Assembly (NCBI RefSeq): GCF_900177715.1
Contig: NZ_FXWG01000003.1
Location: 372,001-436,000 of the forward strand
Source: Altererythrobacter xiamenensis
GTDB taxonomy: Bacteria > Pseudomonadota > Alphaproteobacteria > Sphingomonadales > Sphingomonadaceae
DNA length: 64,000 nucleotides
Reading direction: 5' to 3'
In this document: positions 19,519-27,845 of the stretch, piece by piece
Layout: each line of letters starts with the position of its first letter
How positions within the stretch are numbered: the first letter of the stretch is position 1
Position numbers and translations under genes: made by a program
The notes under the pieces: model-generated
Database searches by the model: none
What the model saw: only the letters and a program-made list of their open reading frames with translations
Told to the model about the DNA's origin: nothing

Positions 19519-19760
19519 AGTTATCCCCCTGATTCGTATCGCATGCTCTCTGATTTTTCGGAGATTGTCCAACAGAGAAAATCCGGCGCTAATACTGTTA
19601 GTCTTGCGAAATTCGATCACCCAGATGGGGAACACTTTAAAGTAAAAGAACATTGTGGGAATTTGCCAAGTTCTGGGGCGCGAGAATAATGGAATTGGAG
19701 GACGGTCTCTACACCGACAGGCCTAGCACGAATGCTCAGTGCTAATCGTGAATGTGAATG

Positions 19761-20063
19761 TCAGGCTATTACCTCACAGCGATAACTGTCATTCGGGAAT
19801 TTCTCGCTATACAATTCTACTACTGCCAAACAGGCCTCGTAGTTATCCATATATCCGAAGAAGGCCGAAAGGCGGTCGTTTGGCGCGGCGGATGAGGTTT
19901 TGACAAGCCAAACAGCTTTGTTGCCGAGGCTGCTCACCTCATCATTGTTGGAGAGAGCGTCAGCAATCCGGTCATCCCGTAGTTCATACTTTCGCATGGG
20001 GTCGCTATCTGAACAGGCCGCCGTCAGAAGGCACGAAACAATCAAGCTGGCTCTAACAATCAC
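19761..20063 (-). CDS. Putative lipoprotein of unknown function (element cargo)
   Basis: A short signal peptide ends in a lipobox (CLLTAAC), so the protein is probably lipid-anchored at Cys17; the total is 100 residues. I chose GTG 20063, which has GGAGGG ten bases upstream, giving a normal-length lipoprotein signal. ATG 20081 would add six residues and overlaps the upstream nuclease gene further. The frame overlaps the end of that gene by 11 bases, so the two are coupled. The mature domain has conserved-looking aromatic and Cys positions (NYEACLAVVELY, YRCEV) but I recognise no family. Confidence 0.55.
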   Translation of the reverse strand: MIVRASLIVSCLLTAACSDSDPMRKYELRDDRIADALSNNDEVSSLGNKAVWLVKTSSAAPNDRLSAFFGYMDNYEACLAVVELYSEKFPNDSYRCEVIA

Positions 20064-20397
20064 GTGCAACGATCCCTCCATTGTCCCAGCGAGCCACATA
20101 TGCCGCGTGGCCTTCAAGTATCATCTCACAGGAAAGATTGTAGCCGTCAGCATAGACAGCGCCGATTGTGCGCCCGTATCTGTCCTTTCCCAGACGCTCG
20201 ATGGTGAGTTTGCCGCGCAAATGTGAAGCAAGGTAGTCTTTTGCGTTCTGTGGATCGCCCTCCACGCACTGCCGGTTCCGAGGGCAATTGAACTCCGGCG
20301 CATCTATTCCGACAAGACGGATGCGCTCTCCATTGCAGTTGAGACTGTCGCCATCGACAGCGACACAAGCTGAAAGCGCTGCGGCGAGAAAGAGCAT
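20053..20397 (-). CDS. Exported thermonuclease-family (SNase-like) protein
   Basis: A 114-residue member of the staphylococcal nuclease fold. It starts with a short hydrophobic signal (MLFLAAALSACVA), then DGDSLNCNGERIRLVGIDAPEF, carrying the Asp and Arg of the active site, and later KDRYGRTIGAVY with the second Arg of the family. The usual length is about 130-150, so this is a compact form; the metal and catalytic residues appear kept but I cannot prove activity. It would act in the periplasm or outside the cell, on DNA or RNA. AAAGAGG precedes the ATG. It is coupled to the following lipoprotein gene, and its function in the element is unclear. Confidence 0.8.
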   Translation of the reverse strand: MLFLAAALSACVAVDGDSLNCNGERIRLVGIDAPEFNCPRNRQCVEGDPQNAKDYLASHLRGKLTIERLGKDRYGRTIGAVYADGYNLSCEMILEGHAAYVARWDNGGIVARDC

Positions 20398-20542
20398 GGG
20401 GAACCTCTTTGTTGGTGACCATCAATTCAAGAATACATCGGCTCATTTAGTTGATGAAGCTATAAAGGGGTAGCACCGTTCGGACAGATTGACTTCCATC
20501 CGAAACACAAGAAATCTTCCCTCCAGTCTTCAGGGGAGCACT

Positions 20543-21109
20543 ATGAAATCGTTTTCTTTTTGTATGGCACTTTGGGTCGCAGCGACACCCACCACATTGC
20601 TCGCGCAATCGCGCGAGGCGGTCATCAACATCGGACAGATGCAATCGGAGCGGCAAGCCGAGGTTGAGGCCCGGGCTGAAGCTGATGCCAAGCCGGCGAA
20701 AGTGCACATGATGCCTGCCAACACACTCGTTTCAGTTACACCTCGCGAAGAGATTTCTTCCAAGCGAGTAGAGGAAGGACAGCGAGTGGCTTTCGTGGTG
20801 GTCGACGATGTGGTTGAGAACGGAACCGTTGTCATACCTCGCGGCTCAGTCGTTCGGGCTAACATTCCTTGGAAGACGGGGCGCGCAATCGGTGGCAAAT
20901 CTGGCAAGTTTGAGGTGGCGTTCGAGAGCGTGAGCTTGAAAGGCAAATCCTACGCTATGACCGGCCAGTATCGCCAGGAAGGTCGAGGCAACACGGTTGG
21001 CGCGCTACTCGGGTCAATTGTGATTAGTGGTCGCTCGGCAGTTATGCTTCCGGGCCAGATCGTCACTGCTTTTACCAATGAGCCGATCCCATACGAAGTG
21101 GCCGAATAG
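20543..21109 (+). CDS. Exported protein of unknown function (element cargo)
   Basis: The 188-residue product begins with a signal peptide (MKSFSFCMALWVAATPTTLLAQS). A short helical Glu/Ala/Arg-rich segment follows (residues 35-60), then a beta-rich domain with VVIPRGSVVRA, a Gly-rich GRGNTVGALLGS and PGQIVTAFTNEP, a pattern I have seen in conserved alphaproteobacterial exported proteins without function. AGGGGAG precedes ATG 20543; a longer frame from 20489 lacks such support. It is divergent from the nuclease gene, with 145 bases between. Confidence 0.65.
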   Translation: MKSFSFCMALWVAATPTTLLAQSREAVINIGQMQSERQAEVEARAEADAKPAKVHMMPANTLVSVTPREEISSKRVEEGQRVAFVVVDDVVENGTVVIPRGSVVRANIPWKTGRAIGGKSGKFEVAFESVSLKGKSYAMTGQYRQEGRGNTVGALLGSIVISGRSAVMLPGQIVTAFTNEPIPYEVAE

Positions 21110-21209
21110 CTCATTATCTAAGTTGGTTGCACCTTACTGCAGAGCCAAAGATTTTCGGACTTGGAAATGATAGACCCCAAAGCGAGAGCGGTCGGCGGGA
21201 GTTGTGATC

Positions 21210-21674
21210 ATGGGTGAAAGCGAAGAGAGCAATCGTGGGCCAAAGGACTATTCCTGTCCTAACTGCGGATCGAACAAAACTAGGAAAAGTTCTGTCGTTT
21301 GGGAGGAAGGGCTTAGTGAGATCCACACCGAAACCAAAGGTGGATTGATCGGCTCAGGGGGAGTGGGCGTTGCTGCAGGGCGAACCTCTGGCTTCAGTCA
21401 GACCGGAGCCAGTTCGAGCAATGCTCCACCAAGGTATGAAGTGCCTATTCGCTGGGTTTTGCTTCTCATCGTCGCGACGGTATTTGGACTAATTATCTTC
21501 CCCAGCATTTTCGACAATGCTGTAATCGGGTTTATGGTGGCCCTGATTGGTGTGCCCATTTCGGTGATCGCGCTCCAGTCTTATCTGGAGCCTCAAGATC
21601 GATCCGAAATAGAACGTTGGAATAAGCAATGGTATTGCTTGCGATGTGGCAGCAACTTCATTGCTGACAAGTGA
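21210..21674 (+). CDS. Zinc-ribbon membrane protein of unknown function (element cargo)
   Basis: A 154-residue protein with CPNC near residue 17 and CLRCG near residue 144, which together could form one zinc ribbon bridging the two ends of the chain. Two hydrophobic helices lie between them (about 80-100 and 104-125), so it is a membrane protein with both tails on the same side. A Gly/Ser-rich linker precedes the first helix. I chose ATG 21210, with GGCGGGAG upstream, over the GTG at 21204. No family is recognised. It could be a membrane sensor or an accessory immunity factor, but nothing establishes that. Confidence 0.6.
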   Translation: MGESEESNRGPKDYSCPNCGSNKTRKSSVVWEEGLSEIHTETKGGLIGSGGVGVAAGRTSGFSQTGASSSNAPPRYEVPIRWVLLLIVATVFGLIIFPSIFDNAVIGFMVALIGVPISVIALQSYLEPQDRSEIERWNKQWYCLRCGSNFIADK

Positions 21675-21785
21675 TCCGTGAGGAAGGGCCATCATCAAAG
21701 GTTCAGAGCTGGCTGCGGATGAGCTTCGCGGGGTGAAGCGAAATTAGGGGCGCAAATCAAGTCGGACAGAATGTCCCGATTGAAC

Positions 21786-22259
21786 CTAAGCTTTCCCATC
21801 CCACTCGCGGGCTATTCCCACAAGGCGGTCTTCAAGAGAGTTTCGAGCTAGATACCACGGCTGATATGCTGACAAAAAGTCATCTTTAATTTGGTCGATT
21901 TTGCCATGCAAACGGCGCAAACCAGCATCAATCGTCCATTTCTCAAGCTCCACAAGACTCAAATTGAACTGCAGAATCTCGGCGTCTAGGTCAGGAAAGT
22001 GCATGCCCACGGTAGTGCGAATCTTCCACGCAGGGCTGGATGGCGGTGCGATGTCATGGCCCCAGGCGTTTATATTGATCATGGCTTGGACGTAGGCGTC
22101 CAGTTCCGCCAAAGCTTCAAGCGCTTGCAAAGCCTGATCACGCTTGCGCTCCTCACTTTTGATCTTCTTCGATAGGACGTGATTGACTATCGGTGTGGCA
22201 ACTTGGCCAAGAGTTGCGAGTAGTCCGCCCACTATCGCGATCAGAAGGGTTTCCCACAT
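21786..22259 (-). CDS. Single-pass membrane protein with long helical domain (element cargo)
   Basis: The 157-residue product begins with one hydrophobic helix (WETLLIAIVGGLLATLGQVATPIV) and continues as a long charged helix (SKKIKSEERKRDQALQALEALAEL) and further helices. AGAGGTGAGG precedes ATG 22259; an in-frame start at 22334 would add residues with no support. The gene lies 91 bases inside the right-hand arm sites. Membrane-anchored helical proteins at the edges of satellites are sometimes superinfection or defence factors, but no motif here supports a specific role. Confidence 0.6.
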   Translation of the reverse strand: MWETLLIAIVGGLLATLGQVATPIVNHVLSKKIKSEERKRDQALQALEALAELDAYVQAMININAWGHDIAPPSSPAWKIRTTVGMHFPDLDAEILQFNLSLVELEKWTIDAGLRRLHGKIDQIKDDFLSAYQPWYLARNSLEDRLVGIAREWDGKA

Positions 22260-22349
22260 AGCCTCACCTCTTTCAAAACGCACCTTGTGCGCGTTTCCCA
22301 AGGGAAGGAAATAGGGTGGGGCCGCAATCCACAAGAATACGGCATGGAG

Positions 22350-22385
22350 GTTACCTATACGCTACCTAGCGTCTAGTCAGGTATC
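22350..22385. promoter_or_regulatory. Candidate integrase arm-type sites, right end
   Basis: GTTACCTA at 22350-22357, GCTACCTA at 22361-22368 and the inverted relative CAGGTATC at 22378-22385 repeat the arrangement seen at 12841-12876. They end 11 bases before the attR repeat. Direct visual match; function inferred. Confidence 0.5.
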
Positions 22386-22396
22386 AGCTAAGGGCT

Positions 22397-22450
22397 TGAA
22401 AAGTGGCTCCCCGAGTTGGATTCGAACCAACGACCAAGTGATTAACAGTC
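22397..22450. repeat. attR: 54-bp repeat within intact tRNA-Asn
   Basis: Identical to 12694-12747. It supplies the 3' part of the functional tRNA-Asn and seven bases beyond its CCA. The 5' half of the tRNA and its promoter (22451 onward) are chromosomal. Confidence 0.93.
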
Positions 22451-22478
22451 ACCTACTCTACCGCTGAGCTATCGGGGA
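22404..22478 (-). tRNA. tRNA-Asn (anticodon GTT)
   Basis: A 75-base cloverleaf including an encoded CCA: acceptor stem TCCCCGA with TCGGGGA, D-arm TAGCTCAGCGGTAGAG, anticodon loop CTGTTAATC with GTT, and T-arm GGTTCGAATCC. It is the integration target of the element; the 3' half may derive from the element, but the sequence is unchanged so the gene should be functional. Confidence 0.97.
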
Positions 22479-22500
22479 GCAGCCTTACGGCGGAGGCGAG

Positions 22501-22529
22501 CCTATATGGTCGCCGCGCGTCCAATGCAA
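22501..22529 (-). promoter_or_regulatory. Promoter of tRNA-Asn
   Basis: On the minus strand, TTGCAT (22529-22524) and TATAGG (22506-22501) are 17 bases apart, ending 22 bases before the tRNA 5' end. It lies outside the mobile element. Confidence 0.5.
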
Positions 22530-22554
22530 CCCCGTTTTCGCCGCTTTTCGCGCC

Positions 22555-23343
22555 TCAGACAACGAATTGTTCCGCGACGATACGCTCATCGAGCGCATGG
22601 CCGGGGTCGAACAGCAGCGTCAGTTCCGATTCGCGCGCGATCTCGAGCGAAACCTCGGCGATATCGCGCAGTTCCTTTTGATCGGCGACAGCCAGCACCG
22701 GCCGCTTCGCCGGTTCGAGAATGCGAAACTTTACCCGGCTGCGGTCGGGCAGGATCGCACCACCCCAGCGGCGCGGGCGGAACGCGCTGATCGGGGTTAG
22801 CGCGAGCAGGTTCGAATCTAGCGGCAGGATCGGCCCGTTTGCCGACAAATTGTAGGCGGTCGAGCCAGCGGGCGTGGACAGCAGTACCCCGTCGCAAACG
22901 AGTTCGTCTATCCGGACCTTGTCGTCCACGGAGACCTCGATCTTCGCGGTCTGGCGCGTTTCACGCAGGAGTGAGACTTCGTTGATCGCATTCCACTCAC
23001 AGGTGGTTCCGGCCTGCGTGATTGCACGCATGTGCAGGGGAGCGATGGCCACCGCCCGCGCTTTCTGGAGGCGCTTGTCGATGGTCGCGCCGTTCCGGTG
23101 GCGATTCATGAGAAATCCCACGGTGCCCACATTCATTCCGTAAACCGGCAGGATTCGCCCGCTGTCGAGCATTGAATGCAATGTCTGGAGCATGAATCCG
23201 TCGCCGCCGAGCACGATGACTGCATCGGCCTCGTCGATATCGACCCAATCATGCTGAGCAGCGAGCGCCTCACGCGCTTCCTGAGCGCGTTCGGTATCGG
23301 AAGCGAGCAGGGCAAGCTTCGAATAATTGGTCTTCTCGGACAA
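22555..23343 (-). CDS. nadK: NAD kinase
   Basis: Phosphorylates NAD to NADP in the cytoplasm. The GGDG catalytic motif (VIVLGGDGFML) is near residue 45, followed by NE (WNAINEVS), DG and the STPAGSTAYNLSANGP nucleotide-binding block, where the more common AGGP reads ANGP. I chose TTG 23343 (262 residues) because a strong GGAGGGG lies six bases upstream and the family begins about here; an ATG at 23406 would give 283 residues but has no ribosome-binding site. The gene lies just beyond tRNA-Asn and is transcribed toward it. Confidence 0.92.
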   Translation of the reverse strand: MSEKTNYSKLALLASDTERAQEAREALAAQHDWVDIDEADAVIVLGGDGFMLQTLHSMLDSGRILPVYGMNVGTVGFLMNRHRNGATIDKRLQKARAVAIAPLHMRAITQAGTTCEWNAINEVSLLRETRQTAKIEVSVDDKVRIDELVCDGVLLSTPAGSTAYNLSANGPILPLDSNLLALTPISAFRPRRWGGAILPDRSRVKFRILEPAKRPVLAVADQKELRDIAEVSLEIARESELTLLFDPGHALDERIVAEQFVV

Positions 23344-23489
23344 TTCGGCCCCTCCCGTGGCGCGGCGCGCTAGCGCGACCCTATGGGTAGCTGTGCCATT
23401 TTTCAACGCATCACAAATCGCAGGCGCAATTCGCCACGATTACGATATGTTACATTTAACCCGCTCGCAGAATGTGAGATGCAGCAAGC

Positions 23490-24305
23490 ATGGCTTATAC
23501 GAAGCCCCCGTTTCGATCGATGCGCGATGGCGGTCTGCCATCCGCACTCGCTCGATCGCTGGAAAGCGAGCTGGTCAAAGCGTTCGGCCAGGGCGAGATC
23601 GAGGTGCTGTTCCAACCGCAGTTCTCGAGCGCAAGTGAGGAACTGATCGGGGCCGAGGCGCTGGCGCGCTGGCAGCATCCGACGCTCGGCGAGATCGGTG
23701 CTCGCGACCTGTTCAACATTGCCGAGAAGGCGCGGCTAGTCGCGCCGCTTTCGCGCCATGTCGTAGCGCAGGCGCTGGAGCAGGCGTGCCATTGGCCGCA
23801 ACATCTCACGCTGTCGCTCAACGTCACGCCTGAGGAAATCGCCGATGCGGAGTTCGCGCGCGAGTTTGCCTCGCTGATCGGGCGGTCTTCCATGTCGCCC
23901 AAGCGGCTGACAATGGAGATTACCGAGGACGTCCTGCTTGGCGATCTCGACACGGCGGCAGAAGCATTGGCCGCGCTCAAGAAGACGGGGATGCGCGTGG
24001 CGCTCGACGATTTCGGCGCGGGATTCTGCAACTTCCACTATCTCAAATTATTGCCACTCGACGCGCTCAAGCTCGACCGGGTGATGGTGCAGGGCATCTG
24101 TGAAGACGAACGCGATCTTGCAGTCCTCCGCGCCATCGTAACGATGGCACATGCGCTTGGGTTGGACGTGGTTGCCGAGGGGGTCGAGACCGATGGCCAG
24201 CGCGACGTCATCGTCAGCGAAGGCTGCGCCTATTGGCAGGGTTTCCTGCGCGCGGCACCGATGCGGAGCAACGCCTTGCTGCAAATGCTGGGCGACGCGG
24301 CCTAG
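23490..24305 (+). CDS. EAL-domain cyclic-di-GMP phosphodiesterase
   Basis: A 271-residue stand-alone EAL protein without GGDEF, PAS or membrane segment. The active-site set is complete: GAEALARW (EAL), NVTPEEI, MEITED, DDFGAGF, LKLDRVMV (Lys), EGVET, and a final Gln in YWQGF. It should therefore hydrolyse c-di-GMP, lowering it in favour of motile states. It is divergent from nadK and convergent with mfd, so it is likely monocistronic. The first 20 residues are variable, and no input domain indicates what controls it. Confidence 0.92.
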   Translation: MAYTKPPFRSMRDGGLPSALARSLESELVKAFGQGEIEVLFQPQFSSASEELIGAEALARWQHPTLGEIGARDLFNIAEKARLVAPLSRHVVAQALEQACHWPQHLTLSLNVTPEEIADAEFAREFASLIGRSSMSPKRLTMEITEDVLLGDLDTAAEALAALKKTGMRVALDDFGAGFCNFHYLKLLPLDALKLDRVMVQGICEDERDLAVLRAIVTMAHALGLDVVAEGVETDGQRDVIVSEGCAYWQGFLRAAPMRSNALLQMLGDAA

Positions 24306-24317
24306 CTTGGAACCGCC

Positions 24318-27300
24318 TTAGGCCGCTTGCTTTTCTCGCTTCTTCGCCTTCCTGACAATGCCCGAGAGCCCTTTGGTCAGCTGGAATAGCCCGTTGAGGC
24401 GGCTCTTCGGGTCGCCCCAGGCGCGGTTGATCACCAGCTTCATGTCCGGACGTAGCTTCGCCGTACCCTGCAGCCTGTCGACATAGGCGATCAGGCCCGG
24501 GCCATCAGGGAAATCGTCATTGTGGAAGGTGACGAGCGTGCCGCGCGCACCGACATCGATCTTCGCGATATTGGCGGTAATCGCCTGGTGCTTGATCTCG
24601 ATCAGGCGGACGAGGTTCTGCGTCGCATCGGGTAGTGGGCCGAAGCGGTCGATCATCTCTGCAGCCATCGCCTCGATCTCGGCCTTGTCCTGCGCATCGT
24701 TGAGGCGTCGGTAGAGCGCCATGCGGACGGCGAGATCGGGCACGTAGTCCTCGGGGATCATGATCGGTGCATCGACGGTGATCTGCGGGCTGACCGTTTC
24801 CGGCTTGGCTTCGAGCCCTGCCGCGCCAGCCTTGGCGGCGAGGATCGCATCCTCCAGCATCGACTGGTAGAGTTCGAAACCGACCTCGCGGATATGACCC
24901 GATTGTTCGTCGCCCAGCAGATTGCCGGCGCCGCGAATGTCGAGGTCGTGACTGGCGAGCTGGAAACCGGCGCCGAGGCTGTCGAGATCGCCCAGCACCT
25001 TAAGCCGCTTTTCGGCGACTTCCGAAAGCTGCACGTCCTTGCCGTAGGTAAGGTAGGCATAGGCACGCAGTTTCGAACGGCCCACGCGGCCGCGCAGCTG
25101 GTAAAGCTGGGCAAGGCCGAAGCGGTCGGCACGGTGAATGATGATCGTATTCGCGCTCGGAATATCGAGGCCGGATTCGACGATGGTGGTCGAGAGCAGG
25201 ACGTCGTACTTGCGGTCGTAGAATGCGCTCATGCGTTCTTCCACTTCGCCTGGCGACATCTGCCCGTGTGCGGCGATGTATTTCACCTCCGGCACATTCT
25301 CGTGGAGCCAGTCTTCGACTTCGGCCATGTCGGAGATACGCGGCACGACGATGAAGCTCTGGCCGCCGCGATGATGTTCGCGCAGTAGGGCCTCGCGCAT
25401 CACCATGTCGTCCCATTCCATCACATAGGTTCGCACGGCGAGGCGGTCGACCGGCGGGGTCTGGATGGTGGATAGCTCGCGCAGGCCCGACATCGCCATC
25501 TGCAAGGTACGCGGGATCGGTGTCGCGGTCAGCGTCAGGACATGGACGTCGGCGCGAAGCTGCTTGAGCTTCTCCTTGTGCGTCACGCCGAAGCGCTGTT
25601 CCTCATCGACGATAACGAGCCCCAGATCGCGGAACTTGGTCGATTTCGAGAGGATTGCGTGGGTGCCGATCACGATGTCGATATCGCCCTTTTCCAGGGC
25701 CTCGCGCGTTTCTGTCATTTCCTTGGAAGGGACGAGGCGTGAAAGGCGCCCGATCTTGAGCGGGAAACCGGCGAAACGCTCGGTGAAATTGGTGTAGTGC
25801 TGGCGGGCAAGGAGCGTGGTTGGGGCGACAACCGCGACCTGCTGGCCGTTCATCGCCGCCACGAAGGCAGCGCGTAGTGCGACCTCGGTCTTGCCGAAGC
25901 CGACATCGCCGCAGACGAGCCGGTCCATCGGACGGCCGCTTTCGAGATCGCGCAACACGTCTTCGATCGCGCGGTCCTGATCGTCGGTTTCGTCCCAGGG
26001 AAACTTCTCGACGAACTGGTTATAGGGGCCATCTTCGGCCTCAAGCACCGGCGCCTTCTTCAGCGCGCGTTCGGCTGCGACCTGCATCAGTTCGCCCGCG
26101 ATCTCTCGGATACGCTCTTTAAGGCGGGCGCGGCGCTTCTGCCATGCCTCGCCGCCGAGCCGGTCGAGCATGACCGCCTCTTCGCTACTGCCGTAGCGCG
26201 ACAGGACGTCGATATTCTCGACCGGAATGTAGAGTTTGTCGCCGCCCTTGTATTCAAGCATGACGCAGTCGTGCTGGCTCTTGCCGACAGGCACCGGCTC
26301 GAGGCCCAGATACTTGCCGATGCCGTGCTCGACATGAACCACCAGGTCGCCGCGATTGAGGGCCTGCAACTCGGCCAGAAACGCGTCCGAATCCTTGCGG
26401 CGTTTCTTGCGGCGGACGAGCCGGTCGCCGAGAATGTCCTGCTCGGTCAGCAGCTCCATTTCGTCATTGGCGAAGCCGGTTTCGAGCGGCAGGACCATCG
26501 CGGTGGGCCGGCCCTTAACGGACTTGCCGAGCGCATCCTGCCAGCTCTCGGCAAGCTGGGTATCGGCACCCGCTTCCGACAGGATCGAGGCGATGCGCGC
26601 GCGGCTACCGGTCGAATAGGCGGCGATCAGTGGCCGCTTGCCTGCCTTGGAAAGCGCCGAGAGATGCTTGGCGGCGGCTTCGTAGACATTGTCGCCGCGC
26701 GCCCGTTCGGGTGCGAAGTCGCGCGCAGAACTGAACCCGAAATCCACCACGCGATCGCTTTCGGGCTCGGCGAAGATTACCGTGCGATGGGCGGTGTGCT
26801 GTTCAAGCAGGCCAGCCATTTCCTCCGCGCCCAGATAGAGCGCGTCTTCCGCCAGCGGGCGATAGCTGCCTGCTGCCTGTCCGGCGGCTTTCATCCGGGC
26901 CTGGTGATAATCGGCGACGTCCTTGAACCGTTCCTCGCTCGCGGCCTGTGCGGCAGCATCGATCACCACCACATCGTCATCGCCGAAATAGTCGAACAGC
27001 GTCGCGAGCCGCTCTTCGAGCAGCGGCATCCAGTGTTCAAGTCCGGCAAGACGGCGGCCCTCGCTCACCGCTTCGTAGAGCGGATCCTGCGTCGCCGCGG
27101 CGCCGAACTTTTCGCGATATCGGCTGCGGAACCGCTTGATCGTTTCCTCGTCGAGCAAGGCCTCCGAAGCGGGCAACAGCAGGTGCTCGTCGAGCCTGCC
27201 CGTGCTCATCTGCGTGTTCGGATCGAACAGCCGCAGGCTTTCGAGCTCGTCCCCGAAGAAATCGAGCCGCAGCCCCTGATCGAGGCTCGAGGGGAAGATG

Positions 27301-27809
27301 TCCACGATCGAGCCCCGGAGTGCGTATTCGCCGTGATCGACCACCGTGTCGGTGCGCGAATAGCCTTGACGCTGCAGCAGCGCGGCGAGGCTTTCATGGC
27401 CGATTTCGGTGCCCTGTTTGAACTGGCGCACACTCTCGCGGATTCGGAAGGGCGTGAGGACGCGCTGGGTCAGCGCGTTGACCGTCGTCACCAGCAATTG
27501 CGAGCCGGTATTGCTCGCCTGAAGGCGGAACAGCGCGGACAGTCGCTTCGCGCTGACCGAGAGCGCGGGGCTGGCGCGGTCGTAGGGCAGGCAGTCCCAC
27601 GCCGGAAACTCGATGACTTCCAGTTCCGGCGCGAAGAATTGCGCCGCGTCGGCGACAGAGCGCATCGCCGCTTCGTCGGGCGCGATGAACACTGCGCGCG
27701 CCTTCGATGCGCGGGCAAGGTCGCTCATCACCAGCGGCTGTGCGCCGCGTGCGACCGAGGAAAGCGTCAGCGGCGCCTTGGCCGAAAGAATGCGGGATAG
27801 GTCGGGCAT
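24318..27809 (-). CDS. mfd: Transcription-repair coupling factor
   Basis: Mfd removes RNA polymerase stalled at DNA lesions and recruits UvrA. The 1163-residue protein has an UvrB-like N-terminal half, a CarD/RID-type polymerase-binding domain near residue 490 (GDLVVHVEHGIGKYLG), then a SF2 motor with Walker A VCGDVGFGKTEVAL near 631, DEEQ near 736, SGLDIPSAN, and the TRG-type QLRGRVGRS block, and a C-terminal autoinhibitory domain. Length and order are standard. The next gene upstream in transcription is sdhE. An antisense frame at 26271-27800 is a codon-bias shadow. Confidence 0.98.
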   Translation of the reverse strand: MPDLSRILSAKAPLTLSSVARGAQPLVMSDLARASKARAVFIAPDEAAMRSVADAAQFFAPELEVIEFPAWDCLPYDRASPALSVSAKRLSALFRLQASNTGSQLLVTTVNALTQRVLTPFRIRESVRQFKQGTEIGHESLAALLQRQGYSRTDTVVDHGEYALRGSIVDIFPSSLDQGLRLDFFGDELESLRLFDPNTQMSTGRLDEHLLLPASEALLDEETIKRFRSRYREKFGAAATQDPLYEAVSEGRRLAGLEHWMPLLEERLATLFDYFGDDDVVVIDAAAQAASEERFKDVADYHQARMKAAGQAAGSYRPLAEDALYLGAEEMAGLLEQHTAHRTVIFAEPESDRVVDFGFSSARDFAPERARGDNVYEAAAKHLSALSKAGKRPLIAAYSTGSRARIASILSEAGADTQLAESWQDALGKSVKGRPTAMVLPLETGFANDEMELLTEQDILGDRLVRRKKRRKDSDAFLAELQALNRGDLVVHVEHGIGKYLGLEPVPVGKSQHDCVMLEYKGGDKLYIPVENIDVLSRYGSSEEAVMLDRLGGEAWQKRRARLKERIREIAGELMQVAAERALKKAPVLEAEDGPYNQFVEKFPWDETDDQDRAIEDVLRDLESGRPMDRLVCGDVGFGKTEVALRAAFVAAMNGQQVAVVAPTTLLARQHYTNFTERFAGFPLKIGRLSRLVPSKEMTETREALEKGDIDIVIGTHAILSKSTKFRDLGLVIVDEEQRFGVTHKEKLKQLRADVHVLTLTATPIPRTLQMAMSGLRELSTIQTPPVDRLAVRTYVMEWDDMVMREALLREHHRGGQSFIVVPRISDMAEVEDWLHENVPEVKYIAAHGQMSPGEVEERMSAFYDRKYDVLLSTTIVESGLDIPSANTIIIHRADRFGLAQLYQLRGRVGRSKLRAYAYLTYGKDVQLSEVAEKRLKVLGDLDSLGAGFQLASHDLDIRGAGNLLGDEQSGHIREVGFELYQSMLEDAILAAKAGAAGLEAKPETVSPQITVDAPIMIPEDYVPDLAVRMALYRRLNDAQDKAEIEAMAAEMIDRFGPLPDATQNLVRLIEIKHQAITANIAKIDVGARGTLVTFHNDDFPDGPGLIAYVDRLQGTAKLRPDMKLVINRAWGDPKSRLNGLFQLTKGLSGIVRKAKKREKQAA

Positions 27810-27845
27810 GTTCTGTTCAAATCCGCGGGCGCGGGCTGCGTTCCG

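Larger units (their letters stand above)
12694..22450. mobile_element. Integrative element in tRNA-Asn, phage-satellite-like, carrying integrase, RepA-like ATPase and a lone major capsid gene
   Basis: The element is delimited by identical 54-bp direct repeats (12694-12747 and 22397-22450) that consist of the 3' part of tRNA-Asn plus seven bases beyond the CCA. Contents in order are arm-type sites, tyrosine integrase, coiled-coil ORF, AlpA-like regulator, three small overlapping ORFs, RepA-like ATPase, iteron-like array, a short ORF, an HK97-fold capsid gene and cargo genes. The base composition looks less GC-rich than the flanks, with more A-tracts and rarer codons. No portal, terminase, protease or tail gene is found. 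Known phage satellites (PICI, P4, cf-PICI) share parts of this plan; which class this belongs to, if any, I cannot say from sequence alone. Confidence 0.9.

Noticed and set aside
12748..22396. Complete prophage
   Set aside because: No terminase, portal, protease, tail, lysis or repressor genes; only one structural gene. A satellite-like or minimal element fits better, although a decayed prophage is not excluded.
26271..27800. Plus-strand frame of 509 codons opposite mfd
   Set aside because: Shadow of mfd codon bias; no ribosome-binding site and no recognisable domain.
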